From Spartinivicinus poritis (GTDB taxonomy: Bacteria; Pseudomonadota; Gammaproteobacteria; Pseudomonadales; Zooshikellaceae): DNA of 64,000 nucleotides. The stretch is taken from assembly GCF_028858535.1 (NCBI RefSeq), contig NZ_JAPMOU010000012.1, forward strand, positions 62,001 through 126,000. The letters are read 5' to 3'. The notes under the pieces were generated by a model that was not told where the DNA came from, ran no database searches, and worked only from the letters and a program-made list of their open reading frames with translations. The translations under genes and the position numbers were made by a program. Below, one piece after another: positions 25,385 through 36,091 of this stretch (its first letter is position 1; every line of letters starts with the position of its first letter).

Positions 25385-26728
25385 ATGATCAATATCAAAC
25401 GGGGCCTGGATCTTCCCATAACTGGTTCACCAGAGCAGGTGATTGCCGACGATGGCCGCCAAGTGAAGTCTGTGGCGGTGGTTGGCTTTGACTATCCTGG
25501 CATGAAACCGACCATGCAAGTGGCAGAGGGAGATCGTGTCAAAAAAGGCCAAATTCTATTCGAAGATAAAAAATCCCCCGGTATTTTTTATACTGCACCT
25601 GCAGCAGGCGTAGTTGCTGCGATTAATCGTGGTGAAAAGCGGGTATTTCAATCGCTTGCCATCGACATTGAAGGGGATGAAGAAGAAACGTTTGCCCAAT
25701 ATGAGGCTGGGCAACTTGCTACGCTAAGTCGCGAGCAAGTCACTGATAACCTGATTAAATCAGGACAGTGGACAGCTTTTCGCACTCGCCCTTTTAGTAA
25801 AGTACCAACAGTAGATGCTATACCTCACTCTATTTTTGTTACTGCTATTGATACCCATCCACTGGCTGCTGACCCTGCTGTTATTATTACAGAGCAAGCT
25901 GAGGCATTTGGGCAGGGGCTGGAAGTAATTGGTCGCCTGACAGAAGGCAAGGTTTTTGTGTGTCAGGCACCTGATAAGCAAATCCCAACAGGGCAAGCTA
26001 AAGTGGTAACTGAGTCTTTTGCTGGTCCACACCCTGCTGGTTTGCCAGGCACACATATTCATCACTTAGACCCTGTACATGCCCATAAATCGGTTTGGTA
26101 TATTGGTTATCAAGATGTGATTGCCATTGGCAAACTGTTTACCACAGGCAAACTGTATACCGACAGAGTCGTGGCGCTAGGTGGCCCTCAAGCAGAAAAG
26201 CCGCGTTTAGTGCGAACCCAAGTGGGTGCAAGCTTAGAAGCACTGTGTGCTGGTGAACAAAAAGTGGGAGAAAACCGACTGATTTCCGGCTCTGTGTTTG
26301 GTGGCCGCAGTGGTAAAGGGGCCTTTGCTTATCTTGGTCGCTACCATGTGCAAGTTTCTATTTTACTTGAAGGCAGTGAGCGGGAATTTATAGGCTGGCT
26401 TTCTCCTGGTAAAGACAAGCACTCTGTACTAGGCATATACCTGTCAAAGTTATCACCAAGTCGGCTGTTTAATTTTACCACTACCACAAACGGTAGTGCG
26501 CGGGCCATGGTACCTGTGGGCAATTACGAAAAAGTCATGCCGCTGGATATTCTGCCTACCCAACTGTTACGGGCACTGATTGTGGGTGACACCGTGGTTG
26601 CTCAACAACTGGGTTGTTTAGAGCTGGATGAAGAGGACCTTGCCCTGTGCAGTTATGTGTGTGCAGGTAAGTACGAATATGGTCCCATCCTGCGTGATAA
26701 CCTGACGCGTATTGAAGTGGAGGGCTAA
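25385..26728 (+). CDS. nqrA: Na+-translocating NADH:quinone reductase subunit A
   Basis: 447 residues, the usual length. It starts at ATG 25385 with [14 protein letters not shown], the family N terminus; a further upstream GTG would add six unrelated residues. NqrA is the peripheral cytoplasmic subunit that helps bind quinone in the sodium pump. Recognisable stretches include [33 protein letters not shown] and the C-terminal [15 protein letters not shown]-type segment ([26 protein letters not shown]) with conserved cysteines. First gene of nqrABCDEF; nqrB follows after 2 nt. Confidence 0.97.
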   Translation: MINIKRGLDLPITGSPEQVIADDGRQVKSVAVVGFDYPGMKPTMQVAEGDRVKKGQILFEDKKSPGIFYTAPAAGVVAAINRGEKRVFQSLAIDIEGDEEETFAQYEAGQLATLSREQVTDNLIKSGQWTAFRTRPFSKVPTVDAIPHSIFVTAIDTHPLAADPAVIITEQAEAFGQGLEVIGRLTEGKVFVCQAPDKQIPTGQAKVVTESFAGPHPAGLPGTHIHHLDPVHAHKSVWYIGYQDVIAIGKLFTTGKLYTDRVVALGGPQAEKPRLVRTQVGASLEALCAGEQKVGENRLISGSVFGGRSGKGAFAYLGRYHVQVSILLEGSEREFIGWLSPGKDKHSVLGIYLSKLSPSRLFNFTTTTNGSARAMVPVGNYEKVMPLDILPTQLLRALIVGDTVVAQQLGCLELDEEDLALCSYVCAGKYEYGPILRDNLTRIEVEG

Positions 26729-26730
26729 TC

Positions 26731-27942
26731 ATGAAGGCACTAAGACAGTTTTTAGACAAAATTGAACCCAACTTCCATAAAGGGGGTAAGTACGAAAAGT
26801 GGTATGCCTTATATGAGGCCGCTGACACCATTTTTTATACCCCTGGTAAAGTGACCGCCACGACGTCTCATGTACGGGATGGTTTGGACCTGAAACGGAT
26901 GATGATTACCGTCTGGTTCTGTACTTTTCCAGCCATGTTCTTTGGTATGTACAACGTGGGCTTGCAGGCCAACACAGCCATGGCTGACTTAGGCATTGCT
27001 GCCGTTGAAGGTTGGCGTGCTGGTTTTATTGAAATGTTTGCTGGCTATTCTGCCGATAGTATTTGGGACTGTTTCATTCATGGGGCAGCCTACTTTATCC
27101 CCATTTACTTTGTTGTATTTGTGGTGGGTGGCTTCTGGGAAGTCCTGTTTGCATCGGTTAGAGGTCATGAGGTTAATGAAGGCTTCTTTGTTACCTCTGT
27201 ACTGTTTGCTTTGATCGTGCCACCTGATGTGCCCTTATGGCAAGCAGCCTTAGGGATTAGCTTTGGGGTAGTGATTGGTAAAGAGGTATTTGGTGGTACT
27301 GGGAAAAACTTCTTAAACCCAGCACTGACTGGGCGTGCCTTCCTGTTCTTTGCCTATCCAGCTGAAATGTCTGGTGATACGGTGTGGACAGCGGTTGATG
27401 GCTTTAGTGGTGCGACTGCCTTGAGTGTAGCGGCGACTGATGGAGTGAATGCTTTACAACAGCAGTTGAACTGGTCTAATGCTTTCTTTGGCTTTATGCA
27501 AGGCTCGATTGGTGAGACATCAACCTTTGCCATCGCCCTTGGTGGAATTGTATTACTGGTAATGGGCATTGCTTCCTGGCGAATCGTTGCTGGGGTGATG
27601 ATTGGCATGATTGCCACCTCCTTACTCTTTAACCTAGTCGGCTCTGATACCAACCCTATGTTCTCTATGCCTTGGTATTGGCACTTAGTATTGGGTGGGT
27701 TTGCCTTTGGTATGTTCTTTATGGCAACGGACCCAGTGTCTGCATCAATGACCAATAAGGGTAAATGGTATTTTGGCGGCTTGGTTGGGGTGATGGTGGT
27801 ACTGATTCGTGTCATTAACCCAGCCTTCCCTGAAGGTATGATGCTAGCCATTTTATTTGCCAACTTATTTGCACCCTTGATTGACCATTTTGTGGTTCAG
27901 GCCAATATCAAGCGTCGGGAGGCAAGAGCCAATGTCAGCTAA
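26731..27942 (+). CDS. nqrB: Na+-translocating NADH:quinone reductase subunit B
   Basis: 403-residue membrane subunit with about ten hydrophobic helices that forms part of the sodium channel and binds riboflavin and a covalent FMN. The FMN attachment motif SGAT is visible in [11 protein letters not shown], with the acceptor Thr at about residue 229. [17 protein letters not shown] and [20 protein letters not shown] are family landmarks. ApbE, the transferase that attaches the FMN, is encoded downstream in this window. It overlaps nqrC by 11 nt. Confidence 0.97.
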   Translation: MKALRQFLDKIEPNFHKGGKYEKWYALYEAADTIFYTPGKVTATTSHVRDGLDLKRMMITVWFCTFPAMFFGMYNVGLQANTAMADLGIAAVEGWRAGFIEMFAGYSADSIWDCFIHGAAYFIPIYFVVFVVGGFWEVLFASVRGHEVNEGFFVTSVLFALIVPPDVPLWQAALGISFGVVIGKEVFGGTGKNFLNPALTGRAFLFFAYPAEMSGDTVWTAVDGFSGATALSVAATDGVNALQQQLNWSNAFFGFMQGSIGETSTFAIALGGIVLLVMGIASWRIVAGVMIGMIATSLLFNLVGSDTNPMFSMPWYWHLVLGGFAFGMFFMATDPVSASMTNKGKWYFGGLVGVMVVLIRVINPAFPEGMMLAILFANLFAPLIDHFVVQANIKRREARANVS

Positions 27943-28708
27943 TAACGATACCATCCAAAAGACGGTCATTGTTACCGTACTGCTCTGCTTGGTTTGCTCA
28001 ATTGTGGTGTCCAGTGCAGCAGTGTTCCTGAAACCTGCTCAAACTGAAAACAAGAAGCTGTCAATGCAACGCAGTATTCTTGAAATCGCTGGGCTGATGG
28101 AGGAAGGCTCCTCTGTAAAAGAGCAGTTCAAGCAAATCAAAACCAAAATTGTTGACTTACGTACAGGTAAATTCACTGACGAAGTTGATGCTCAAGCTTA
28201 CGAGCAGCGTTCAGCAGCTAAGAATCCTAAGCTATCTACTGTATTAAGTGGTGAGCAGGATATTGCCAGCATTAAGCGCCGTGCTCACTATGCCACTGTT
28301 TATTTAGTTGAGAAGCAAGGAAAAGTGGATAAGCTGATCCTACCTGTCCATGGTTATGGGCTATGGTCAACTATGTACGGCTTTCTTGCTCTGCAAGGTG
28401 ATACTAAAACTGTGGTGGGCTTAGGCTTTTATGATCATGGTGAAACCCCAGGCTTAGGCGGTGAGGTAGATAACCCTAAGTGGAAAGCACAGTGGCCAGG
28501 TAAGCAGGTCTTCAATGACCAGTTTACTGTGGACATCGCTGTGGTGAAAGGGAGTGCTAATCCAGACAGCCCTAAATTTAAACATCAGGTAGATGGCTTA
28601 GCAGGGGCAACGTTAACTAGCCGAGGTTTAGAGAACTTGCTGCAGTTCTGGCTTGGCGAAAATGGTTTTGGACCTTTCCTGACCAATGTTAGAAAAGGGG
28701 AGGCATAA
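27932..28708 (+). CDS. nqrC: Na+-translocating NADH:quinone reductase subunit C
   Basis: 258 residues. I chose ATG 27932 because GGGAGG lies 9 nt upstream and it gives the normal N terminus [14 protein letters not shown]. One N-terminal membrane helix is followed by a periplasmic domain with a covalently bound FMN. The flavinylation motif is [10 protein letters not shown], with the Thr at residue 227. [18 protein letters not shown] and [13 protein letters not shown] are conserved in the family. It lies in the nqr operon, overlapping nqrB and 2 nt from nqrD. Confidence 0.96.
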   Translation: MSANNDTIQKTVIVTVLLCLVCSIVVSSAAVFLKPAQTENKKLSMQRSILEIAGLMEEGSSVKEQFKQIKTKIVDLRTGKFTDEVDAQAYEQRSAAKNPKLSTVLSGEQDIASIKRRAHYATVYLVEKQGKVDKLILPVHGYGLWSTMYGFLALQGDTKTVVGLGFYDHGETPGLGGEVDNPKWKAQWPGKQVFNDQFTVDIAVVKGSANPDSPKFKHQVDGLAGATLTSRGLENLLQFWLGENGFGPFLTNVRKGEA

Positions 28709-28710
28709 CA

Positions 28711-29376
28711 ATGACTGTAAAAGCAAAAGAAATTTTGCTAACGCCGATTTTCAATGACAACCCAATTGCATTGCAAATATTGGGTATTTGTTCTGCGTTA
28801 GCGGTTACTACAAGCTTGCAAGTGACCTTGGTCATGTGTGTTGCACTGACCTTTGTGACCACTTTTTCCAACCTGTCGATTTCTCTGATTCGTAATCATA
28901 TTCCTAACAATATTCGAATCATTGTGCAGATGACGGTAATTGCCTCGCTGGTGATTGTGGTGGATCAGGTGTTAAAAGCGTACGCCTATAGCATCAGTAA
29001 ACAACTATCGGTATTTGTTGGTTTGATCATTACCAACTGTATCGTGATGGGGCGTGCAGAAGCCTTTGCGATGAAGAACCCACCACTACCTAGCTTATTG
29101 GATGGTATTGGTAATGGCTTAGGCTACAGCGTCATCTTAATTGTTGTGGGCACTATTCGTGAGCTATTTGGTGCTGGCAAGTTACTGGGCTTTGAAATTT
29201 TACCGGTAGTGAATGAAGGTGGTTGGTATCAGCCCAATGGTCTGTTGCTGCTACCACCCAGCGCCTTCTTCCTGATTGGCTTATTTATTTGGGCCTTGCG
29301 GACTTGGAAAAAAGACCAAGTGGAAGAGCCTGAATTCAAAATGGCGCCACAAAGTCAGTTTAAGGAGGCGATGTAA
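28711..29376 (+). CDS. nqrD: Na+-translocating NADH:quinone reductase subunit D
   Basis: 221-residue polytopic inner-membrane subunit, homologous to RnfE. Six hydrophobic helices are visible, with the symmetric-repeat landmarks [21 protein letters not shown] and [21 protein letters not shown]. It contributes, with NqrE, to the membrane core that binds an iron centre between the two subunits; the Cys in ITNCIVMG is the expected ligand. TAATG coupling with nqrE: the stop and the next start share bases at 29376. Confidence 0.96.
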   Translation: MTVKAKEILLTPIFNDNPIALQILGICSALAVTTSLQVTLVMCVALTFVTTFSNLSISLIRNHIPNNIRIIVQMTVIASLVIVVDQVLKAYAYSISKQLSVFVGLIITNCIVMGRAEAFAMKNPPLPSLLDGIGNGLGYSVILIVVGTIRELFGAGKLLGFEILPVVNEGGWYQPNGLLLLPPSAFFLIGLFIWALRTWKKDQVEEPEFKMAPQSQFKEAM

Positions 29377-29987
29377 TGTTAGAGCATTATTTAAGCCTGT
29401 TTGTTAAAGCTGTTTTTATTGAAAACATGGCGTTGGCCTTTTTCTTGGGAATGTGTACCTTCCTGGCGATTTCCAAGAAAATTCAAACGGCAATTGGCCT
29501 AGGCATTGCGGTAATCGTGGTTTTGGCGATTACTGTGCCAGTTAACAATCTGATTTATCAGCATGTATTGAAAGATGGTGCCTTGGCTTGGGCGGGTTTG
29601 CCTGATGTGGATTTAAGCTTCTTGGGCTTACTCAGCTACATTGGGGTAATTGCCGCCATCGTGCAAATCCTGGAAATGTTCTTAGACCGTTATGTGCCTG
29701 CGCTGTATAACGCGCTAGGCGTATTCTTGCCATTGATCACTGTAAACTGCGCCATTATGGGGGCTTCACTGTTTATGGTACAGCGTGACTACACCTTTGG
29801 TGAAAGTGCTGTATATGGCGTGGGTGCTGGCTTAGGTTGGGCACTAGCAATTGCGGCATTAGCCGGTATTCGTGAAAAGCTGAAATATAGCGATGTACCA
29901 GCTGGCTTGCGTGGTCTGGGGGTGACATTTATAACTGTCGGTTTGATGTCACTTGGGTTTATGTCTTTCTCAGGCGTGCAGCTGTAA
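29376..29987 (+). CDS. nqrE: Na+-translocating NADH:quinone reductase subunit E
   Basis: 203-residue polytopic partner of NqrD (RnfA homologue). Typical segments are the N-terminal [26 protein letters not shown] and the mirror-image motif [17 protein letters not shown], whose Cys is an expected metal ligand shared with NqrD. Six helices. The start overlaps the nqrD stop, and nqrF begins 24 nt downstream, so it is firmly within the operon. Confidence 0.96.
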   Translation: MLEHYLSLFVKAVFIENMALAFFLGMCTFLAISKKIQTAIGLGIAVIVVLAITVPVNNLIYQHVLKDGALAWAGLPDVDLSFLGLLSYIGVIAAIVQILEMFLDRYVPALYNALGVFLPLITVNCAIMGASLFMVQRDYTFGESAVYGVGAGLGWALAIAALAGIREKLKYSDVPAGLRGLGVTFITVGLMSLGFMSFSGVQL

Positions 29988-30011
29988 GACACAACAAGAA
30001 GGTTTTGAACG

Positions 30012-31244
30012 ATGAGTGAAACGGGTGTAATTCTTACCGGAGTAACCATGTTCACCGTGATCGTACTGTTATTGGTTGCGGTAATTTTGGTTGCTCGTTC
30101 TAAACTGGTTAGCTCAGGTGATGTCACCATTAGTATCAATGATGACCCTGACAAGTCCGTTAAAGTGCCTGCGGGCAGTAAACTGCTGCAAACTTTGGCA
30201 GCACAAAATATTTTCCTTTCATCTGCCTGTGGTGGTGGTGGTACCTGTGCCCAGTGTAAATGTAAGGTGCTTGATGGTGGCGGCTCAATGCTGCCTACTG
30301 AAGAGCCTCACTTTACCCGCCGTGATGCTAAAGAAGGCTGGCGGCTAGCCTGTCAAGTCGCTGTTAAGCACGACATGAAAATTGAGGTGCCGGAAGAATT
30401 CTTTGGTGTGAAGAAGTGGGAGTGTGAGGTTGTTTCCAATGACAACGTAGCCACTTTCATTAAAGAACTGACACTGAAACTACCTGAAGGGGAAAATGTA
30501 GATTTCCGTGCAGGGGGCTATGTGCAACTAGAAGCGCCACCCCATCATGTTTATTACAAAGACTTTGATATTCCTGAAGAGTATCGAGGGGATTGGGATC
30601 GCTTTGATCAGTTTCAGTATGAATCAAAAGTAGATGAAACGGTTATTCGTGCTTACTCCATGGCCAACTACCCAGAAGAGAAGGGTATCTTGAAGTTCAA
30701 CATTCGGATTGCTTCTCCTCCTCCTGGTACTAAGCATCCCCCAGGGCAGATGTCTTCTTATGTATTCAACCTGAAGCCAGGTGACAAGATATCAGTGTAT
30801 GGCCCATTTGGTGAGTTCTTTGCTAAAGAAACAGATGCAGAAATGGTATTTGTGGGTGGTGGTGCAGGTATGGCACCTATGCGGTCACATATTTTTGACC
30901 AGTTGAAGCGTCTAAGCTCTGAACGGAAAATTTCCTTCTGGTACGGAGCACGTTCGCTTCGTGAGGCTTTCTATACAGAAGAGTATGATAAGCTCCAGGA
31001 AGAAAATGAAAACTTCAAATGGCATTTAGCGTTATCTGACCCATTACCTGAGGATAACTGGGAAGGCTATCAGGGCTTTATCCATCAGGTGTTGTATGAG
31101 AACTACTTGAAAGACCACCCAGCACCTGAAGACTGTGAGTTCTATATGTGTGGACCACCCATGATGAATGCTGCAGTCATCAAGATGTTGGAAGATCTTG
31201 GTGTTGAGCGGGATAATATTCTGCTAGATGACTTTGGTGGCTAA
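30012..31244 (+). CDS. nqrF: Na+-translocating NADH:quinone reductase subunit F
   Basis: 410 residues; the electron-entry subunit. A single N-terminal membrane helix ([21 protein letters not shown]) anchors it. A 2Fe-2S ferredoxin domain follows with [12 protein letters not shown] and a fourth Cys in RLACQV. The C-terminal ferredoxin-reductase domain has the FAD motif [11 protein letters not shown], the NADH motif [13 protein letters not shown] and the terminal [11 protein letters not shown]. It takes electrons from NADH and passes them to NqrD/E. Last gene of the core operon, followed by a strong hairpin terminator. Confidence 0.97.
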   Translation: MSETGVILTGVTMFTVIVLLLVAVILVARSKLVSSGDVTISINDDPDKSVKVPAGSKLLQTLAAQNIFLSSACGGGGTCAQCKCKVLDGGGSMLPTEEPHFTRRDAKEGWRLACQVAVKHDMKIEVPEEFFGVKKWECEVVSNDNVATFIKELTLKLPEGENVDFRAGGYVQLEAPPHHVYYKDFDIPEEYRGDWDRFDQFQYESKVDETVIRAYSMANYPEEKGILKFNIRIASPPPGTKHPPGQMSSYVFNLKPGDKISVYGPFGEFFAKETDAEMVFVGGGAGMAPMRSHIFDQLKRLSSERKISFWYGARSLREAFYTEEYDKLQEENENFKWHLALSDPLPEDNWEGYQGFIHQVLYENYLKDHPAPEDCEFYMCGPPMMNAAVIKMLEDLGVERDNILLDDFGG

Positions 31245-31262
31245 CCGTCACTGGATGTACTC

Positions 31263-31304
31263 AAAAAGGGTTCAGAAGGTAGGCTTCTGAACCCTTTTGT
31301 TTTT
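31263..31304 (+). terminator. Rho-independent terminator after nqrF
   Basis: AAAAGGGTTCAGAAG-GTAG-GCTTCTGAACCCTTTT gives a stem of about 15 bp followed by GTTTTT, 20 nt after the nqrF stop. ApbE downstream may need its own promoter or readthrough. Confidence 0.92.
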
Positions 31305-31328
31305 CAGGCTTTGATTATGAGGTAAATA

Positions 31329-32357
31329 GTGAAGATAGCAGGAAAGTTTTCACTAGTCGTTTTTTGGTTGTTATTTGTTTTAGCTGGCTGTGATTCAGCC
31401 AAAGTAGAAAAAGTAACGGGTCCTACCATGGGTACCCGGTATCATGTGAAGTATATTGCAGATGCTAATGCAGCATCCCAGCAACAGGTTAAACAAGTTG
31501 TACAACAGGTGTTGGATGATATTAATGCCCGAATGTCTACTTACATTAATGACTCGGAATTAATGCAGTTCAATGCAGCTGCTACTAATCAGCCCTACGC
31601 TCTATCTGCTGATATTATTGAGCTGGTGGCTCTTAGTCAGCAGCTTTCTAGATTATCGTCGGGGGCTTATGATGTGACGGTAGGGCCATTGGTAAACTTA
31701 TGGGGCTTCGGTCCTGATCACCGGCCAGATCAAGTACCCGCAGCGGCCCAGATTAAAGCCGCGTTTGCCAAAGTGGGCTATGACAGTGTTGAGGTCAATA
31801 AGGAACAAAACCAGCTGACTAAGCGTAAACCAGTGTTTGTGGATTTATCCTCAATTGCCAAAGGTTATGCGGTTGATCAGGTAGCCAAGGCGCTGGAAGG
31901 CTTGTCAATTAGCAGCTATATGGTTGAAGTAGGTGGCGAGCTGAAAGCCAAAGGGCTTAAGCCTACTGGTGAACATTGGCGAATTGGTATTGAACAACCA
32001 AAACTGATGGTGCAGCAAGAGCCTAGCTTGGTGGTTCAGGTCGATGGTAAAGGGGTGGCTACCTCTGGCGACTATCGCAACTACTTTGAAGCAGAGGGAA
32101 AGCGTTACTCGCACACGATTGATCCACGAACTGGCTATCCCATTACCCACCGATTAGCTTCAGTGACGGTGATTGATGACACGGTAGCAAGAGCTGATGC
32201 GCTATCTACTATGTTTATGGTGTTGGGCTCAGACCAGGGGCTGACAATTGCTAATCAAGAAAATATTGCAGCTTATTTTATTGTCAAAACAGAGCAAGGG
32301 TTTAAATCAGTGGCAAGTGAAGCGTTCAAGGCATATCTTGCCCGTCAGCGTAATTAG
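31329..32357 (+). CDS. apbE: FAD:protein FMN transferase ApbE (lipoprotein)
   Basis: 342 residues starting at GTG 31329. It has a lipoprotein signal with lipobox LAGC (FWLLFVLAGCDS), so it is anchored on the periplasmic side. Family landmarks are TGPTMGTRYHVKY, NARMSTYINDSELMQFN, LSSGAYDVTVGPLVNLWGFGP, VDLSSIAKGYAVDQVA, VEVGGELKAKG and YSHTIDPRTGYPI. The enzyme moves FMN from FAD onto the Thr of NqrB and NqrC using Mg2+. Its place directly after nqrF fits that role. Confidence 0.96.
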   Translation: MKIAGKFSLVVFWLLFVLAGCDSAKVEKVTGPTMGTRYHVKYIADANAASQQQVKQVVQQVLDDINARMSTYINDSELMQFNAAATNQPYALSADIIELVALSQQLSRLSSGAYDVTVGPLVNLWGFGPDHRPDQVPAAAQIKAAFAKVGYDSVEVNKEQNQLTKRKPVFVDLSSIAKGYAVDQVAKALEGLSISSYMVEVGGELKAKGLKPTGEHWRIGIEQPKLMVQQEPSLVVQVDGKGVATSGDYRNYFEAEGKRYSHTIDPRTGYPITHRLASVTVIDDTVARADALSTMFMVLGSDQGLTIANQENIAAYFIVKTEQGFKSVASEAFKAYLARQRN

Positions 32358-32371
32358 TTGAGGTATCAAAA

Positions 32372-32614
32372 ATGACTATCTTTCTGGCATTTTGCTTGAT
32401 GTTGCTCATTGTGGTTGCTATGGCGATTGGGGTTATTTTGGCGAAGAAACCCATCAAAGGCTCATGTGGTGGAATAAGTGCGTTGGGCATGGATACCGCC
32501 TGTGATATTTGCGGTGGTGACCAGGCTAAATGTGATAAAGAAAAGCAACAGCAGCTCAGCCAAGCAGAACAAGGTGATGAGCTATTTTATGATGCTGGTA
32601 CAACCAATAAGTAA
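32372..32614 (+). CDS. nqrM: NqrM, Nqr assembly factor (DUF539)
   Basis: 80 residues: one N-terminal membrane helix (TIFLAFCLMLLIVVAMAIGVIL) and a Cys-rich tail GSCGGISALGMDTACDICGG...AKCDKEK with four cysteines. NqrM is required for maturation of the Nqr complex and is thought to deliver iron to the NqrD/E centre. It sits 14 nt after apbE, the arrangement also seen in Vibrio and Pseudomonas. Confidence 0.94.
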   Translation: MTIFLAFCLMLLIVVAMAIGVILAKKPIKGSCGGISALGMDTACDICGGDQAKCDKEKQQQLSQAEQGDELFYDAGTTNK

Positions 32615-32658
32615 GCATAAATCAGTAATAATCAATTGATGTTGGAGTATTTTTTGTC

Positions 32659-34053
32659 ATGGGTGTAACGAACTATGATGTGGTGGTGCTAGGTTCTGGC
32701 CCTGCTGGTGAAGGGGCAGCGATGAATGCTGTCAAACTTGGCAAGCGAGTGGCGGTGGTAGAGCAGTCTGCATTAGTGGGAGGTAACTGCACCCATTTAG
32801 GCACAATACCTTCAAAAGCGTTACGGCATTCGGTTAAAGAAATTATTTCATTTAACACGGACCCAATGTTTCGGGCCATCGGAGAGCCTCGTTGGTTTAG
32901 CTTTCCTAATGTGCTGAAAAAAGCTGAAAACGTTATCAGCAAGCAAGTAAAGTCTCGCACCCAATATTATGCACGGAATCGGATAAACATTTTATTTGGG
33001 CATGGGCGTTTAGTTGACCAAAACACCGTTGAAGTCGTCCAGCATAATGGCTCGATTGAGCAGCTGGTGGCAAAGGATATTGTTATTGCCACTGGCTCTC
33101 GTCCTTATCGTCCTGCAAATGTGGATTTTAGTCATGAGCGAATCTACGATAGCGACACTATCTTACAACTGAAGCACACCCCGCGTCGTATTATTATTTA
33201 TGGGGCTGGAGTGATTGGCTGTGAGTATGCTTCTATTTTCAGCGGGCTGGGAGTGAAGGTTGATTTAATTAATACCCGCGAACACTTGTTGTCTTTCTTG
33301 GATGATGAAATTTCCGATGCACTAAGCTATCACTTACGCCATCAAGGTGTGCTAATTCGCCATCGTGAAGAGTATGACAAAATTGAGGGTACTGAAGATG
33401 GGGTAGTGCTGTATCTGAAGTCTGGTAAAAAAGTAAAGTCAGATGCTTTGCTATGGGCTAATGGCCGGACGGGGAATACTCAGGGGATGGGGCTGGAAAA
33501 TGTGGGGATAGAGCCAAATAGCCGTGGTCAACTGGAAGTTAACCAGCATTACCAAACCTCTGTTGAAAATATTTATGCAGCTGGTGACGTGATTGGCTGG
33601 CCCAGCCTGGCAAGTGCAGCATTTGACCAAGGGCGCTCAGCAGCAGGTAACATTGCTGCGGATAACGATTGGCGATTTGTTAATGATGTACCTACCGGTA
33701 TTTATACTATTCCAGAAATCAGCTCAGTAGGAAAAACCGAGCAGGAATTAACTGCAGAAAAAGTCCCTTATGAGGTTGGTCAAGCTCATTTCAGAGCCAT
33801 GGCTAGGGCTCAGATCAGTGATGAACCAGTAGGGATGTTGAAAATTCTGTTTCACCGAGAAACGTTAGAAGTGCTGGGCATTCACTGCTTTGGTGATCAA
33901 GCATCTGAAATTGTCCATATCGGGCAGGCTATCATGAGCCAAAAAGGTGAGGCTAATACACTGAATTACTTTGTAAATACCACCTTTAACTATCCCACTA
34001 TGGCGGAAGCCTATCGGGTTGCAGCACTGAATGGATTAAATCGGTTGTTTTAA
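32659..34053 (+). CDS. sthA: Soluble pyridine nucleotide transhydrogenase SthA
   Basis: 464 residues of the disulfide-reductase flavoprotein fold. The FAD motif is [22 protein letters not shown]. In [17 protein letters not shown] the second redox Cys is Thr, which is the mark of SthA as opposed to lipoamide dehydrogenase. The NAD motif is [20 protein letters not shown], and the dimer-interface end is [26 protein letters not shown]. It exchanges reducing power between NADPH and NADH in the cytoplasm, a sensible neighbour for the NADH-driven Nqr pump. The start is ATG 32659. Confidence 0.95.
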   Translation: MGVTNYDVVVLGSGPAGEGAAMNAVKLGKRVAVVEQSALVGGNCTHLGTIPSKALRHSVKEIISFNTDPMFRAIGEPRWFSFPNVLKKAENVISKQVKSRTQYYARNRINILFGHGRLVDQNTVEVVQHNGSIEQLVAKDIVIATGSRPYRPANVDFSHERIYDSDTILQLKHTPRRIIIYGAGVIGCEYASIFSGLGVKVDLINTREHLLSFLDDEISDALSYHLRHQGVLIRHREEYDKIEGTEDGVVLYLKSGKKVKSDALLWANGRTGNTQGMGLENVGIEPNSRGQLEVNQHYQTSVENIYAAGDVIGWPSLASAAFDQGRSAAGNIAADNDWRFVNDVPTGIYTIPEISSVGKTEQELTAEKVPYEVGQAHFRAMARAQISDEPVGMLKILFHRETLEVLGIHCFGDQASEIVHIGQAIMSQKGEANTLNYFVNTTFNYPTMAEAYRVAALNGLNRLF

Positions 34054-34077
34054 GTCTTTGTAATTAGCTTGGTGTTT

Positions 34078-34187
34078 GATATGGACTAGCAGGTTATTCT
34101 TCGCCTCGCTTGAAATGCCATCCCTGGCCTATCAAGCACTAAAAAGGCATCCTGCCTTAGCGACTGAATACCCTACTACCCCATATC
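34078..34187. repeat. 110-bp dispersed palindromic repeat (copy A)
   Basis: GATATGGACTAGCAGGTTAT at the left (34078) pairs with the reverse complement of the right end (GATATGGGGTAGTAGGGTAT), 16 of 20 matching. The interior has GCCATCCCTGGCCT, also present in the copy at 59.1 kb. It lies downstream of sthA in a 300-bp non-coding gap and could act as a transcript hairpin or MITE. Confidence 0.65.
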
Positions 34188-34265
34188 TGCTGGCTTTTGC
34201 AGTAATCTCTTAGTTTTTTAGGTAGGTAATTAATCCTTCTTTGCCCTCACCTGGATGCTGTCGTC

Positions 34266-34300
34266 AAAGCTGGAAAATATGAAGTAACAGGGTATTCTTC
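34266..34300. repeat. Partial copy B of the dispersed palindromic repeat
   Basis: AAATATGAAGTAACAGGGTA followed by TTCTTC matches the left end of the 59.1-kb element with one difference. It occurs between sthA and the GDPD gene, 80 bp from copy A. The rest of the gap 34188-34353 shows no gene. Confidence 0.6.
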
Positions 34301-34353
34301 ATACTTATTCTCCAATACCCTTTTGTGACACTTGGCCTGGAAGTAGGGGTGAT

Positions 34354-35082
34354 TTAAGCCGCATCCTTAACTAATGTCATTAATTCACTAGGACGGTCGG
34401 TAATTAAACTGCTGATACCATTGATTGCCGCGAGCTTTCTTGCTACATCCAGGTCATTTACAGTCCAGACTGATACAATTAAGCCGGCATCTGTGGCCGC
34501 TTTTACCCGAGAGGAGGAGCAAAGTGCCTGATCTAAGCACAAGTATTGGCACCCAAGTTTTTTTGCTGTATGAACGGGTGGAGGGAAAAGGTATTCCGCA
34601 ACTAACCCCCTTGGCTGAGGGCTTTCCAGGCGAGCGAGTGTGGTTAGACAGTGGCGGTTAATTGAAGTCAGGATTAGGGTGGCACTGCCCTTATACTGCT
34701 GGCAGAACTCATGAGTTGCTTCAGCTACAGCGTAAGCTTCGGCGCGATTATCCGCTTTCATTTCCAGTTGGACACTGTTGATTTCAGGGCAGGCAGCCAA
34801 TAAATCACTGAGTAATGGTACAGAACAGGCCTGATCCCAAAGAGGGTGGGCAAACTGTGCATTCAGTTGGTTCAGCTCTTTTGCCGTTAAACGTGCGACT
34901 TTACCATTGCCATTGGTGGTGCGGTCAACCGTTGCATCATGAATTACTACCAACTGGCCATCTTTGCTTAGCCGAAGATCCAGCTCAAAGTCGAATATGC
35001 CCAGGCTAATAGCATGTCGAAAACCTGCAATGGTATTTTCAGGAGCCTCATCTCGGGCACCACGATGGCCAATTAATTTCAT
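34354..35082 (-). CDS. ugpQ: Glycerophosphodiester phosphodiesterase, cytoplasmic UgpQ type
   Basis: 242 residues, no signal peptide. The GDPD core is complete: MKLIGHRGARDEAPENTIAGF with the catalytic HR, FDFELDLRLSKDGQLVVIHDATVDRTTNG with the E-x-D metal ligands and second His, and the C-terminal VSVWTVNDLDVARKL and GISSLITDRP. It hydrolyses glycerophosphodiesters to glycerol-3-phosphate and an alcohol. A probable phosphodiesterase gene occupies the same position in P. aeruginosa. It ends 300 bp from sthA (convergent), with the repeat elements in between. Confidence 0.94.
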   Translation of the reverse strand: MKLIGHRGARDEAPENTIAGFRHAISLGIFDFELDLRLSKDGQLVVIHDATVDRTTNGNGKVARLTAKELNQLNAQFAHPLWDQACSVPLLSDLLAACPEINSVQLEMKADNRAEAYAVAEATHEFCQQYKGSATLILTSINRHCLTTLARLESPQPRGLVAEYLFPPPVHTAKKLGCQYLCLDQALCSSSRVKAATDAGLIVSVWTVNDLDVARKLAAINGISSLITDRPSELMTLVKDAA

Positions 35083-35091
35083 AAAGGTCAG

Positions 35092-35379
35092 TTACTCTTG
35101 TGATGAGCGGTTCGCGACGCTATGTAGCACCGTATCATTTTCAAAATAGACGGTAAAATCAGCGTAGCGCCAGGTTGAAATGATCGGCTGACCGACGGAG
35201 GTTTTTTCACTGGGCTGACCATATTTAGCAACGACTTCTTGTTGTTTCATGCCATGGCCTGGCTGGGCTGATTGCTGACTGGCCTGAGCATGCTGGCCAA
35301 CGGTTAGCTCTTGAGCATTAGCTAAAAATGCCAGGCAGATAAGCCCACTGGTGAGGGTAGCCTGAATGAGTGATTTCAT
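35092..35379 (-). CDS. Small exported protein, SmpA/OmlA-like sequence
   Basis: 95 residues with a signal peptide (SLIQATLTSGLICLAFLANAQ). The mature part HGMKQQEVVAKYGQPSEKTSVGQPIISTWRYADFTVYFENDTVLHSV has the G-M-x-x-x-V-x-x-x-[YL]-G-x-P pattern of small BamE/SmpA-like proteins, followed by W-x-Y-x-D-x-T-V-x-F. I do not claim it is BamE. It overlaps the upstream PilZ-domain gene by 4 nt (ATGA), so the two form a unit, with ugpQ following 9 nt downstream. Confidence 0.75.
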   Translation of the reverse strand: MKSLIQATLTSGLICLAFLANAQELTVGQHAQASQQSAQPGHGMKQQEVVAKYGQPSEKTSVGQPIISTWRYADFTVYFENDTVLHSVANRSSQE

Positions 35380-35969
35380 GATGACGACTCCTGCTTCGAC
35401 TGTTCCAATTGCTGTCGCCGCTGCTTGGCCTGATACTGAATGATGTGCTTGGCTAGCAGCTGGCGATCGGGCTCAAGTATATGTTCAAACGTGATTCGGT
35501 TGTGATAACCAGTTTTAATTTTGTCACATTTTACTATCTTCCCTGTAATCAACAAGCCAGCATGGCTTGGCAGCAATACCAGTTTAATGGCGAGGTATTG
35601 ATCGATGGGAAGCGAGTCAGCCTGGTTAAAGCTCAAGCCGCCTTCACTTAGGCTGACTTTCCGTTTAGGCAGGTTAAGCAATTCGGTACTACAGGATGCT
35701 ATGGCGTTGCCCATCAGTTGAAGGCGTCGATCAATATTCTTTAAGTATTGGGCAATCGCGCGGTTCTTATCATTAATAACTCTCAATAAGTGATGAGCTT
35801 CACTTTCTAGTGTTTGTAGGTTGCTGGATAAGTGGAAGATTTCAGCTTCGTTATTAAAAGGAAAGTACTTAGAGTCTGGCTGGTGGCAGGCATCCATCAC
35901 CTGGTAGCTGATTGCTACAGTGTCATCGATTCGATAAAAATCGCGCCGATCAGCCAGTTCTTCTGGCAT
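35376..35969 (-). CDS. PilZ-domain protein (probable c-di-GMP-responsive)
   Basis: 197 residues. The N terminus RRDFYRIDDTVAISYQV resembles the R-x-x-x-R motif region of PilZ domains, and the second signature LSEGGLSF (D/N-x-S-x-x-G) appears at residue ~108, followed by strands LAIKLVLLPSHAGLLITGKIVKCDK. A long helical stretch (~60 residues) separates the two. PilZ domains bind cyclic-di-GMP and regulate surface behaviour; direct binding here is inferred. First gene of the minus-strand trio with the small exported protein and ugpQ. Confidence 0.8.
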   Translation of the reverse strand: MPEELADRRDFYRIDDTVAISYQVMDACHQPDSKYFPFNNEAEIFHLSSNLQTLESEAHHLLRVINDKNRAIAQYLKNIDRRLQLMGNAIASCSTELLNLPKRKVSLSEGGLSFNQADSLPIDQYLAIKLVLLPSHAGLLITGKIVKCDKIKTGYHNRITFEHILEPDRQLLAKHIIQYQAKQRRQQLEQSKQESSS

Positions 35970-36091
35970 AATAACCGCCCTGTTAATTATTTAGTAACTC
36001 CATTAACATTTTAGCCCGAATACTTCATAAGGTTATGCTCAATCCTTGAGAATTCACTGGGAAACATCTGGTCTGTAAGGCAAAAAACTTC

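Noticed and set aside
34425-34661. Plus-strand ORF opposite ugpQ
   Set aside because: Antisense to a complete and well-conserved GDPD gene.
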